Positions 1-5,072 of a stretch of DNA of 6,958 bases are shown here, one piece after another (the first letter of the stretch is position 1; each line of letters starts with the position of its first letter). Both the position numbers and the translations under genes were made by a program. The DNA is from Verrucomicrobiota bacterium (lineage in GTDB: Bacteria > Verrucomicrobiota > Verrucomicrobiia > Limisphaerales > UBA1096): assembly GCA_003972865.1 (NCBI GenBank), contig QOAX01000168.1, forward strand, positions 1-6,958, written 5' to 3'. The notes beneath the pieces were generated by a model, which worked only from the letters and a program-made list of their open reading frames with translations, was not told the DNA's origin and searched no databases.

Positions 1-473
1 GCCTCGTCGCCGGCACGGCCGGAATGATCCTCAGCGGGCTGCTGCTCAGCTCCGCGCTGCTGCCGCCGCTTGGGGTGATGCTCGCGCTGGCGGTCGTGCT
101 GGCGGGGGTCGCCTGGCTGCAATGGCGGTTTCTCGTACGCGTGTATGCCCGGGCACAAATCGCGCTCAAGGAAACGTTTGAGGCCAGCGAGCTTGGCCAA
201 GCGGAGGTCGAGGCCGCCGACCTGCCAGCCGGTTTGCTCGAGGCCGCGCACCTGGACAGCGTGCGCCTGGCCAAGGGCAGCCCGGTGATCGATCAACGGA
301 TCGGTGAACTGGAGTTGCGCGCGAACACCGGCGTGAGCATCGTGGGCATCGAGCGCGACGGAGAGCGCATCGTCAACCCCGGCCCGGAGGAGACGCTGCT
401 CGAGGGCGACCGGTTGCTGCTGCTCGGCGAGGACACCAAACTCCCCAAAGCCAAGGCCGAGTTGAACGGCTAA
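1..473 (+). CDS. CPA2-type cation:proton antiporter, C-terminal part (5' truncated by window edge)
   Basis: Partial gene: the frame is open to the left edge (first full codon at base 3) and ends at TAA 471-473, leaving 156 visible residues. The first ~50 residues are hydrophobic and contain one or two membrane segments (around LGVMLALAVVLAG) ending in a basic, aromatic stretch (WRFLVR). A short linker follows, then a ~75-residue domain with features of TrkA-C/RCK_C: a hydrophobic start (DSVRLAKGSP), a Gly-rich GELELRANTGVSIVGIERDG stretch, and a closing LLEGDRLLLLGE strand. Membrane domain followed directly by TrkA-C is the usual arrangement of CPA2 (KefB-like) potassium or sodium/proton antiporters of the inner membrane, where the cytosolic domain gates transport. 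An ATG at base 24 exists but lies inside the membrane region, so it is not the real start. Ion specificity cannot be told. A Trk/Ktr-type or other RCK_C-bearing transporter is the alternative. Confidence 0.75.
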   Translation, partial: LVAGTAGMILSGLLLSSALLPPLGVMLALAVVLAGVAWLQWRFLVRVYARAQIALKETFEASELGQAEVEAADLPAGLLEAAHLDSVRLAKGSPVIDQRIGELELRANTGVSIVGIERDGERIVNPGPEETLLEGDRLLLLGEDTKLPKAKAELNG

Positions 474-481
474 CTTCGAAC

Positions 482-1945
482 CTACTCGGCGGCGGTTGTT
501 TTCGGCTTGAGCTGCGGGAAAAGCAGGACGTCTCGAATGCTCTCCTGTCCAAGCAGCATCATGATCAGCCGATCGATGCCGATGCCGATGCCGCCCGCTG
601 GCGGCATGCCGTGCTCGAGCGCGACGAGGAAGTCTTCGTCGAGCTTCTGCTGCTCCCCTCCCGCTTGGTTTTGCAAAGCCTCGCGCTGTGCCACCGGATC
701 GTTTTGCTCGGTGTACGCCGGGGCGATTTCCTGCCCGTTGATGCAGCACTCGAACACCTCGATCGTCGTCGGGTCGTCCGGCGTGAGTTTGGCCAAGGGG
801 ATCAGTTCCTTCGGCAAATGCGTGACAAACGTCGGCTGAATCAGCGTCGGCTCGATGAGTTTTTCGAACAGGCCGTTGGTCACTTCGTAATCCATGTAGT
901 CGGGGCCGATCTCTGCGCCGAGGTCGAGGGCTCGTTTGCGGCGTTCGTCCGGCGTGATGTCGAACCAGTCGTCGCCGCCCTTCTCGCGGATCAAATCTTT
1001 GTACTTCACGCGACGCCACGGGCCGGTGAGGTCGATCGTGCGGGTGACGTTGCCCTCGGCGTCTTTGTGCTCGATGACGAGCGTGCCGACGACTTTTTCG
1101 GCGACACGCGTGATCATCGATTCGAGCAACTCCATCATCGTCTCGTAATCGCCGAACGCCTGATACGCCTCGAGCATCGTGAACTCCGGATTGTGCCTCG
1201 GCGAGATGCCTTCGTTGCGGTAGTTGCGGCCGATCTCGAACACGCGGTCCATCCCGCCGACGAGCAGCCGTTTCAAGTAAAGCTCAAGCGCGATGCGCAG
1301 ATAAAACTCACAGCCCAGCGCGTTATGCCGGGTGACGAACGGCTGCGCCGCAGCGCCGCCGGGGATCGCCTGCATCGTCGGCGTCTCGACCTCGATGAAG
1401 CCGCGCTCGTGCATGAAGTCGCGAATCTCGCGGATGATCGCGCTGCGTTTGTAAAAGACCTGCTTGACGTCGTCATTGGCGATGAGGTCGAGGTAGCGCT
1501 GGCGGTAGCGCGTCTCGATGTTCGAGAGCCCGTGCCACTTCGCCGGGAGCGGCCGCAGCGCCTTGCCGACGACGGTGAACTCCGCCATCTTGAGCGTGAT
1601 CTCCCCCGTGCGCGTCGTGAACATCGTCCCCTTCACGCCGATGAAATCGCCGAGGTCGAGCTTCTTCAGCACCTCGAACGCCTCGTCGCCGAGGGCATTT
1701 TTCTGCGCGTAAACCTGCATCCGATCGGAGCCGTCGCGGATGTCCAAAAAGACGCTTTTGCCCATCGTGCGGAACGCCGTCATGCGCCCGGCCAGGGCGA
1801 CCTCGCGGCCTTCCTCGTACTTTTCACGCGCCCCGGCGCACGTCTCGTCCGGGGTGAACTTGTTGGCAAACGGCTCGATGCCCTTCTCCCGCAACGCGGC
1901 CAGATTGGCCCGGCGCTGCTCGATCAATGAATTTTCCTCTTCCAT
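482..1945 (-). CDS. lysS: Lysyl-tRNA synthetase, class II
   Basis: 487 aa, close to the usual ~490-505. It charges tRNA-Lys with lysine using ATP in the cytoplasm. The N-terminal OB-fold anticodon-binding domain spans about residues 48-130 (VALAGRMTAFRTMGKSVFLD). The class II catalytic core follows. Motif 1 is near 178-195 (RGFIEVETPTMQAIPGGAAA), motif 2 at 236-262 (FEIGRNYRNEGIS, then HNPEFTMLEAY), and motif 3 at 451-476 (GIGIGIDRL with Arg459, then SIRDVLLFP). The ATG at 1945-1943 is preceded by GGGAG (1954-1950) four bases upstream, supporting this start. The gene is divergent from the hydrolase and converges with the antiporter, so it is probably monocistronic. One oddity: the lysine-pocket segment at residues 402-417 reads NGQEIAPAYTEQNDP, whereas most LysRS have GREIxNxxSELNDP. 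The Asn that contacts lysine in E. coli LysU is therefore Pro409 here. All other key motifs are intact, so the identification is secure. Confidence 0.97.
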   Translation of the reverse strand: MEEENSLIEQRRANLAALREKGIEPFANKFTPDETCAGAREKYEEGREVALAGRMTAFRTMGKSVFLDIRDGSDRMQVYAQKNALGDEAFEVLKKLDLGDFIGVKGTMFTTRTGEITLKMAEFTVVGKALRPLPAKWHGLSNIETRYRQRYLDLIANDDVKQVFYKRSAIIREIRDFMHERGFIEVETPTMQAIPGGAAAQPFVTRHNALGCEFYLRIALELYLKRLLVGGMDRVFEIGRNYRNEGISPRHNPEFTMLEAYQAFGDYETMMELLESMITRVAEKVVGTLVIEHKDAEGNVTRTIDLTGPWRRVKYKDLIREKGGDDWFDITPDERRKRALDLGAEIGPDYMDYEVTNGLFEKLIEPTLIQPTFVTHLPKELIPLAKLTPDDPTTIEVFECCINGQEIAPAYTEQNDPVAQREALQNQAGGEQQKLDEDFLVALEHGMPPAGGIGIGIDRLIMMLLGQESIRDVLLFPQLKPKTTAAE

Positions 1946-1949
1946 GAAA

Positions 1950-1954
1950 CTCCC
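1950..1954 (-). promoter_or_regulatory. Ribosome binding site of lysS
   Basis: The minus strand reads GGGAG four bases before the lysS ATG. It is the clearest Shine-Dalgarno-like sequence in this window; the other genes here lack good ones. The short spacing makes it moderate rather than strong. Confidence 0.5.
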
Positions 1955-1985
1955 AAAAAGGGCGCACAGTTAATCATCCCGCCGC

Positions 1986-2034
1986 CCGCTTGGCCAACGA
2001 AAGTTTTGCCCTTGGCCAACCACTGGCCAAGCGG
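1986..2034. repeat. Inverted repeat in the lysS/hydrolase divergent intergenic region
   Basis: Arms CCGCTTGGCCA (1986-1996) and TGGCCAAGCGG (2024-2034) are perfect 11-bp reverse complements separated by 27 bp. A third palindromic copy, TTGGCCAA (2012-2019), sits between them. The right arm abuts the -35 box at 2035. The spacing and position fit a regulator-binding site between two divergent genes or a DNA/RNA hairpin. No known operator consensus is recognised, so the role is inferred from position only. Confidence 0.5.
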
Positions 2035-2062
2035 TTGACGCCGCCCGGGCTGTCGCTAAACT
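2035..2062 (+). promoter_or_regulatory. Sigma70-like promoter of the hydrolase gene
   Basis: The -35 box TTGACG (2035-2040, 5 of 6 to consensus) is separated by 16 bp from the -10 box TAAACT (2057-2062, 4 of 6). The expected transcription start is near 2069, only about 11 bases before the ATG at 2080. The transcript would therefore have a very short leader with no Shine-Dalgarno sequence. Sequence match only. Confidence 0.5.
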
Positions 2063-2079
2063 CGATCGACCGACCATTC

Positions 2080-2952
2080 ATGAAAACGCGTCATTCCACC
2101 ATCCTCCGGCTTGGCTTGGGCATCGTGCTGGGTGCCGCCGGCTGCACCACGCCCAAGCTCGCCCAGCAAAAGCGGGTCGTTTACGGCGAACGCAACGACC
2201 ACGAGCTGGCCTACGAATTCCTGCAGCCTCGGAAAACCAACGGCCTCGGCGTCGTGGTGATGGTGAGCGGCGGCTGGCGCTCGAACCCCGACGACTTCGA
2301 GCCAAAGATCGGCAAGGCGTTCCTGCGGCGCGGCTACACGCTGTTTGCCGTGTCTCACCTCTCCCAGCCCAAGGCGACCATCCCGGAGATTTACGAGGAC
2401 GTCACCCGCGCCGTGCAGCACATCCGCGAACACGCCGATGAGTACGGCGTCGATCGCGGCCAACTCGGCGTCACCGGGGCCAGCGCCGGTGGGCACTTGA
2501 GCCTGATGATTGCCACCCGGGGCAAGGAGACCACCGGCAAGCCGGACGGACTCGTCCGGGCGGTGGCAATCTTCTTCCCGATCACCGACATGCTGAATCT
2601 GGGCAAGCCCTCCAAAAAGGAAAAGGATGGCGGGCCACCAAAAAAATTTCGGATGGTGTTCGGCATCGACCCGGACGATATCGACGCGTGGAATCGAGTC
2701 GGCCGCGAGTTGTCACCGATCCACCACATTGACGCAGACACGCCCCCGGTGCTGATTATTCACGGTGACGCCGACGAGGTGGTGTCGATCAAGCAATCCG
2801 AGTGGTACATCGACGCCGCCAAAAAGCACGGGGCCAAGGCCAAGCTCATCCGCAAGCGGGGCAAGGGCCACGGCTGGGTAACCATCCTGTGGGACATGCG
2901 CCAATTCGCCAAGTGGTTCGACGAACACCTCGAGCCTCCCGCCAACAACTGA
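2080..2952 (+). CDS. Alpha/beta hydrolase (esterase/dienelactone hydrolase-like), predicted lipoprotein
   Basis: 290 aa from the ATG at 2080, chosen because it gives a signal peptide: MKTRH, a hydrophobic stretch, then GAAGC with Cys22 as a plausible lipidation site. Ala at -3 of the lipobox is acceptable but not ideal. The frame is open upstream to a TTG at 1990, but that extension would run through the promoter and the inverted repeat. The mature part is an alpha/beta hydrolase. It has an oxyanion-hole segment MVSGGWRSN near residues 64-72, a nucleophile elbow GASAGG with Ser135, an acid in HGDADEVV (probably Asp232), and the catalytic His264 in KGHGW. The layout resembles BD-FAE/acetyl-esterase-like and dienelactone hydrolase-like enzymes, which cleave esters such as acyl groups on carbohydrates. 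It probably acts in the periplasm or at the outer membrane. The substrate cannot be read from sequence, and a peptidase of the S9 type is less likely because no beta-propeller is present. Confidence 0.85.
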   Translation: MKTRHSTILRLGLGIVLGAAGCTTPKLAQQKRVVYGERNDHELAYEFLQPRKTNGLGVVVMVSGGWRSNPDDFEPKIGKAFLRRGYTLFAVSHLSQPKATIPEIYEDVTRAVQHIREHADEYGVDRGQLGVTGASAGGHLSLMIATRGKETTGKPDGLVRAVAIFFPITDMLNLGKPSKKEKDGGPPKKFRMVFGIDPDDIDAWNRVGRELSPIHHIDADTPPVLIIHGDADEVVSIKQSEWYIDAAKKHGAKAKLIRKRGKGHGWVTILWDMRQFAKWFDEHLEPPANN

Positions 2953-2954
2953 TA

Positions 2955-2973
2955 CTCACTCGCCGGCGGTGAG
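2955..2973 (+). terminator. Possible hairpin just after the hydrolase stop (weak terminator)
   Basis: CTCAC (2955-2959) pairs with GTGAG (2969-2973) around a CGCCGGCG core, with one bulged T, three bases after the stop codon. No T-run follows directly; the nearest T-rich stretch starts around 2994. It could be a weak or Rho-assisted terminator or an mRNA 3'-end stabiliser. Confidence 0.25.
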
Positions 2974-3150
2974 CCAGTCGAGGTCGATCCCGGGTTTGGC
3001 TTTTCCTTGTTTCCTTCGTGGCTAGCGCCTTCGCGTGAGGCCATCGAACATCCGCCTGGCCAAGCGGAACTTGCAACGGGGCGGGGTTTGCGGTAGTCAA
3101 CCCGGCTGCGTTTTCGCGTGGCTGGCCGCCGGGCCGGCCTCCTCGCTTCG

Positions 3151-3164
3151 GCCCCAACCGGGGC
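3151..3164 (+). promoter_or_regulatory. Hairpin at the lysC ribosome binding region
   Basis: GCCCC (3151-3155), loop AACC, GGGGC (3160-3164) forms a tight 5-bp GC hairpin ending eight bases before the lysC ATG. Its 3' arm is the only purine-rich, Shine-Dalgarno-like stretch upstream of the start. Folding could limit ribosome access. The rest of the 220-bp gap (2953-3172) contains GC palindromes such as GGGCCGGCC but no recognisable riboswitch and no convincing promoter. Confidence 0.3.
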
Positions 3165-3172
3165 AATTGCCA

Positions 3173-4390
3173 ATGGCATTGATCGTACAGAAATTCGGCG
3201 GATCATCGGTGGCCGACATCGACCGTATCCGCAATGTCGCCAACCGCGTGGCCGAGTACCGCCACCGCGGAGACCAGGTCGTCGTGGTCGTCTCGGCGAT
3301 GAAGGGCGTGACGGACAATCTCATCGACATGGCCAAGTCGCTCATGCCGGTGCCGAGCGAACGCGAGATGGACATGCTGCTCGCCACCGGCGAGCAGACC
3401 ACCATCGCGCTGCTGGCCATTGCGCTGCAGTCGATGGATATCCCGGCCGCGTCGCTCACCGGCGCGCAGGCCGGCATCGTGACGGACGGCGTCCACTCAA
3501 AGGCGAAGATCCGCAACATCACGCCCAGTAAAATCCACGCGCTGCTCGACGCCGGCAACGTGACCATCGTCGCCGGATTCCAGGGCGAAACGAGCGAGGG
3601 CCACATCACCACGCTGGGCCGCGGCGGCTCCGACCTCACGGCGATCGCGCTGGCGTCCGTACTCAAGGCCGACCTCTGCCAGATTTACACGGACGTCGAT
3701 GGCGTCTACACCAGCGACCCGCGCATCGTGCCCACGGCGAAAAAACTCGAGGAAGTTTCGTACGACGAGATGCTCGAACTCGCCAGCCTCGGCGCCAAGG
3801 TGATGCAATCGCGCTCGGTGGAGTTCGCCAAGAAGTTCGGTGTCATTTTCGAAGTTCGCTCCAGCCTCAACGACAACCCCGGAACCCTCGTGAAGGAAGA
3901 AACTCAAAGCATGGAAGACGTCGTGATTCGCGGCGTGTCGCTCGACAAGAATCAGGCCAAGGTCACCCTCGTCGGCGTGCCGGACAAGCCGGGCATGGCC
4001 TCCCGCGTGTTTCAGCAGTTGGCCGATTCGGCGATCAACGTGGACATGATCGTGCAGAATATCAGCCACGGCACCGACACCCCGGCGACCGATCTCTCGT
4101 TCACCATCGACAAGCCGGACATGGCCGGGGCGCAGGCCGTCATCGACGGTTTGCGCGGCGACATCGGTTTTGTCGATGTGCTCGCCGACGAAAACATCGG
4201 CAAGCTCTCCATCGTCGGCGTCGGCATGCGCAGCCACTCCGGAATCGCGGCCAAGGTGTTCGAGGTGCTGGCCAAGGCCGGCGTAAACATCCAGATGATC
4301 TCCACCAGCGAGATCAAAATCTCCGTCGTCATCGGCATCGACAAGGCAGAGGAAGCCGCCCGCGCCGTCCACGACGCCTTCCTCGGCTAA
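3173..4390 (+). CDS. lysC: Aspartate kinase (aspartokinase), LysC/alpha-type
   Basis: 405 aa, the standard length for the monofunctional enzyme. It phosphorylates aspartate with ATP, the first step to lysine, threonine, methionine and diaminopimelate, in the cytoplasm. The kinase domain covers about 1-245: the start MALIVQKFGGSSV carries the KFGGSS signature (residues 7-12), SAMKGVTD follows, then TLGRGGSD (147-154) and the YTDVDGVYTSDPR segment. Two ACT domains follow (~262-340 and ~343-405; VTLVGVPDKPG and LSIVGVGMRSHSG), ending in the typical ISTSEIKISVVI strand. This architecture matches the Corynebacterium/Bacillus-type enzyme that is inhibited by lysine, or by lysine plus threonine. The ATG at 3173 fits the family N-terminus. 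The open frame extends up to a GTG at 3035, but those 46 extra residues are unlike any aspartokinase. No convincing promoter is seen, so transcription may partly come from the hydrolase gene. An internal start at codon 247 may make a separate beta subunit. Confidence 0.96.
   Translation: MALIVQKFGGSSVADIDRIRNVANRVAEYRHRGDQVVVVVSAMKGVTDNLIDMAKSLMPVPSEREMDMLLATGEQTTIALLAIALQSMDIPAASLTGAQAGIVTDGVHSKAKIRNITPSKIHALLDAGNVTIVAGFQGETSEGHITTLGRGGSDLTAIALASVLKADLCQIYTDVDGVYTSDPRIVPTAKKLEEVSYDEMLELASLGAKVMQSRSVEFAKKFGVIFEVRSSLNDNPGTLVKEETQSMEDVVIRGVSLDKNQAKVTLVGVPDKPGMASRVFQQLADSAINVDMIVQNISHGTDTPATDLSFTIDKPDMAGAQAVIDGLRGDIGFVDVLADENIGKLSIVGVGMRSHSGIAAKVFEVLAKAGVNIQMISTSEIKISVVIGIDKAEEAARAVHDAFLG
3893..3913 (+). 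promoter_or_regulatory. Possible internal translation start for a lysC beta subunit
   Basis: An in-frame ATG at 3911-3913 (codon 247 of lysC) begins MEDVVIRGVSLDKNQAK, preceded by a purine-rich AAGGAAG at 3893-3899. In Corynebacterium glutamicum and Bacillus subtilis the aspartokinase beta (regulatory ACT) subunit starts at the equivalent Met, near residues 246-250, and begins with very similar sequence. The spacing of about 11 bases is longer than ideal. The product would be about 159 aa. Confidence 0.4.
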
Positions 4391-4397
4391 CGCGCTT

Positions 4398-4430
4398 GGC
4401 CGGCGACCCCCCGCGATGTAACCTCCGGCC
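4398..4430 (+). terminator. Weak inverted repeat downstream of lysC
   Basis: GGCCGG (4398-4403) can pair with CCGGCC (4425-4430), extendable by one base pair on the outside, across a 21-base loop. No T-run follows. It is listed because it is the only structure in the 73-bp gap between lysC and the redoxin gene. It may act as a weak or Rho-dependent stop, or as nothing. Confidence 0.15.
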
Positions 4431-4441
4431 AGGCGGCCACG

Positions 4442-4447
4442 TATCAT
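4442..4447 (+). promoter_or_regulatory. Possible -10 box for the redoxin gene
   Basis: TATCAT matches TATAAT at 5 of 6 positions and lies 16 bases before the redoxin ATG. The sequence 16-18 bases upstream (around 4418-4425, GTAACCTC) is a poor -35 box, so the call is weak. If real, the leader would again be about 10 bases and lack a Shine-Dalgarno, as for the hydrolase. Confidence 0.25.
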
Positions 4448-4463
4448 TGGCTGGTATTTTCGG

Positions 4464-5072
4464 ATGAATCGCAAACGACACATAGCCCTCATCGCCACAT
4501 TGCTGGCGCTGGCTGGCGCTTGGACGGGCGGCTTGCCTGCGCCGGCCAAGGCGAAACTGGTGTTCACCGACATCAAGGGCAAAAACCACACGCCGTTCGC
4601 CTCCGCCAAGACCAAGGCGGTGGTGTTCGTTTTCCTGCTGCGCGACTGCCCGGTGTCGAATGTTTACGCGCCGGAGATCACGCGCATCCACAGGGAGTAC
4701 TCGAAGAAGGGCGTCGCGCTGTACCTCGTGCATCCCGATCGCGATACGGATGCCAAGTCCGCGTTGGCTCATGCGAGTGAGTATAAACTCACCACGCCGG
4801 TCGTGCTCGATCACGACCACAAACTCACTCGCCTCGCCGACGCGCAGGTCACGCCGGAGGCTGCAGTGTTCGACGACAAAGGGCGCCTGGTGTATCGTGG
4901 GCGCATTGACAATCTTTATGCCGACTTCGGCAAAAAACGCGCCAAACCGACCCGGCGCGACCTGCGTGACACGCTCGACGCGCTGCTCGCCGGCAAGGCC
5001 CTGGCCAAGCGCACAACCAAGGCGGTCGGCTGCTACATCGATTTTTCAAATGACAAAGAAAAGAACAAATAA
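4464..5072 (+). CDS. Exported redoxin-like (AhpC/TSA, thioredoxin-fold) protein
   Basis: 202 aa. The N-terminus MNRKRHIALIATLLALAGAW...APAKA is a signal peptide with likely cleavage near residue 30, so the protein should be periplasmic. The mature part has a thioredoxin fold: a hydrophobic strand VVFVFLLRDCPVSN with one Cys (Cys62) after the first core strand, a cis-Pro site VTPEAAVF (Pro131), and the closing strand RLVYRGRIDN. There is no CXXC motif. A second Cys (Cys190 in AVGCYI) near the C-terminus is typical of this redoxin family in Planctomycetota/Verrucomicrobiota. The protein could therefore be a two-Cys or metal-binding redoxin rather than a classic disulfide reductase. Its 3' end overlaps the cytochrome/copper protein by 23 bp, and I know of related proteins in which redoxin and haem/copper domains are found together. 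A role in thiol or copper handling for its neighbour is inferred. No good Shine-Dalgarno is seen before the ATG. Confidence 0.8.
   Translation: MNRKRHIALIATLLALAGAWTGGLPAPAKAKLVFTDIKGKNHTPFASAKTKAVVFVFLLRDCPVSNVYAPEITRIHREYSKKGVALYLVHPDRDTDAKSALAHASEYKLTTPVVLDHDHKLTRLADAQVTPEAAVFDDKGRLVYRGRIDNLYADFGKKRAKPTRRDLRDTLDALLAGKALAKRTTKAVGCYIDFSNDKEKNK

Noticed and set aside
611..1930. 439-codon plus-strand frame over lysS
   Set aside because: It is antisense to an unmistakable lysyl-tRNA synthetase and has Arg/Asp/Leu/Val-biased shadow composition.
1990..2079. N-terminal extension of the hydrolase from a TTG at 1990
   Set aside because: It would translate through the promoter and inverted repeat and place 30 polar residues before a clear lipoprotein signal peptide starting at 2080.
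3035..3172. 46-residue N-terminal extension of aspartokinase from a GTG at 3035
   Set aside because: The family N-terminus is exactly the MALIVQKFGGSS starting at 3173; the extension is Arg/Gly/Pro-rich high-GC translation without resemblance to anything.
2953..3172. Lysine riboswitch upstream of lysC
   Set aside because: The region lacks the conserved L-box core words and the five-helix arrangement; only short GC hairpins are seen.
3497..4615. 372-codon minus-strand frame over lysC
   Set aside because: It is antisense to aspartokinase with shadow composition and no start context or motif.
4660..5049. Long upstream open frame in front of the cytochrome/copper protein
   Set aside because: It is an Arg/Ser-rich out-of-frame reading of the redoxin gene; the ATG at 5050 gives a proper signal peptide.
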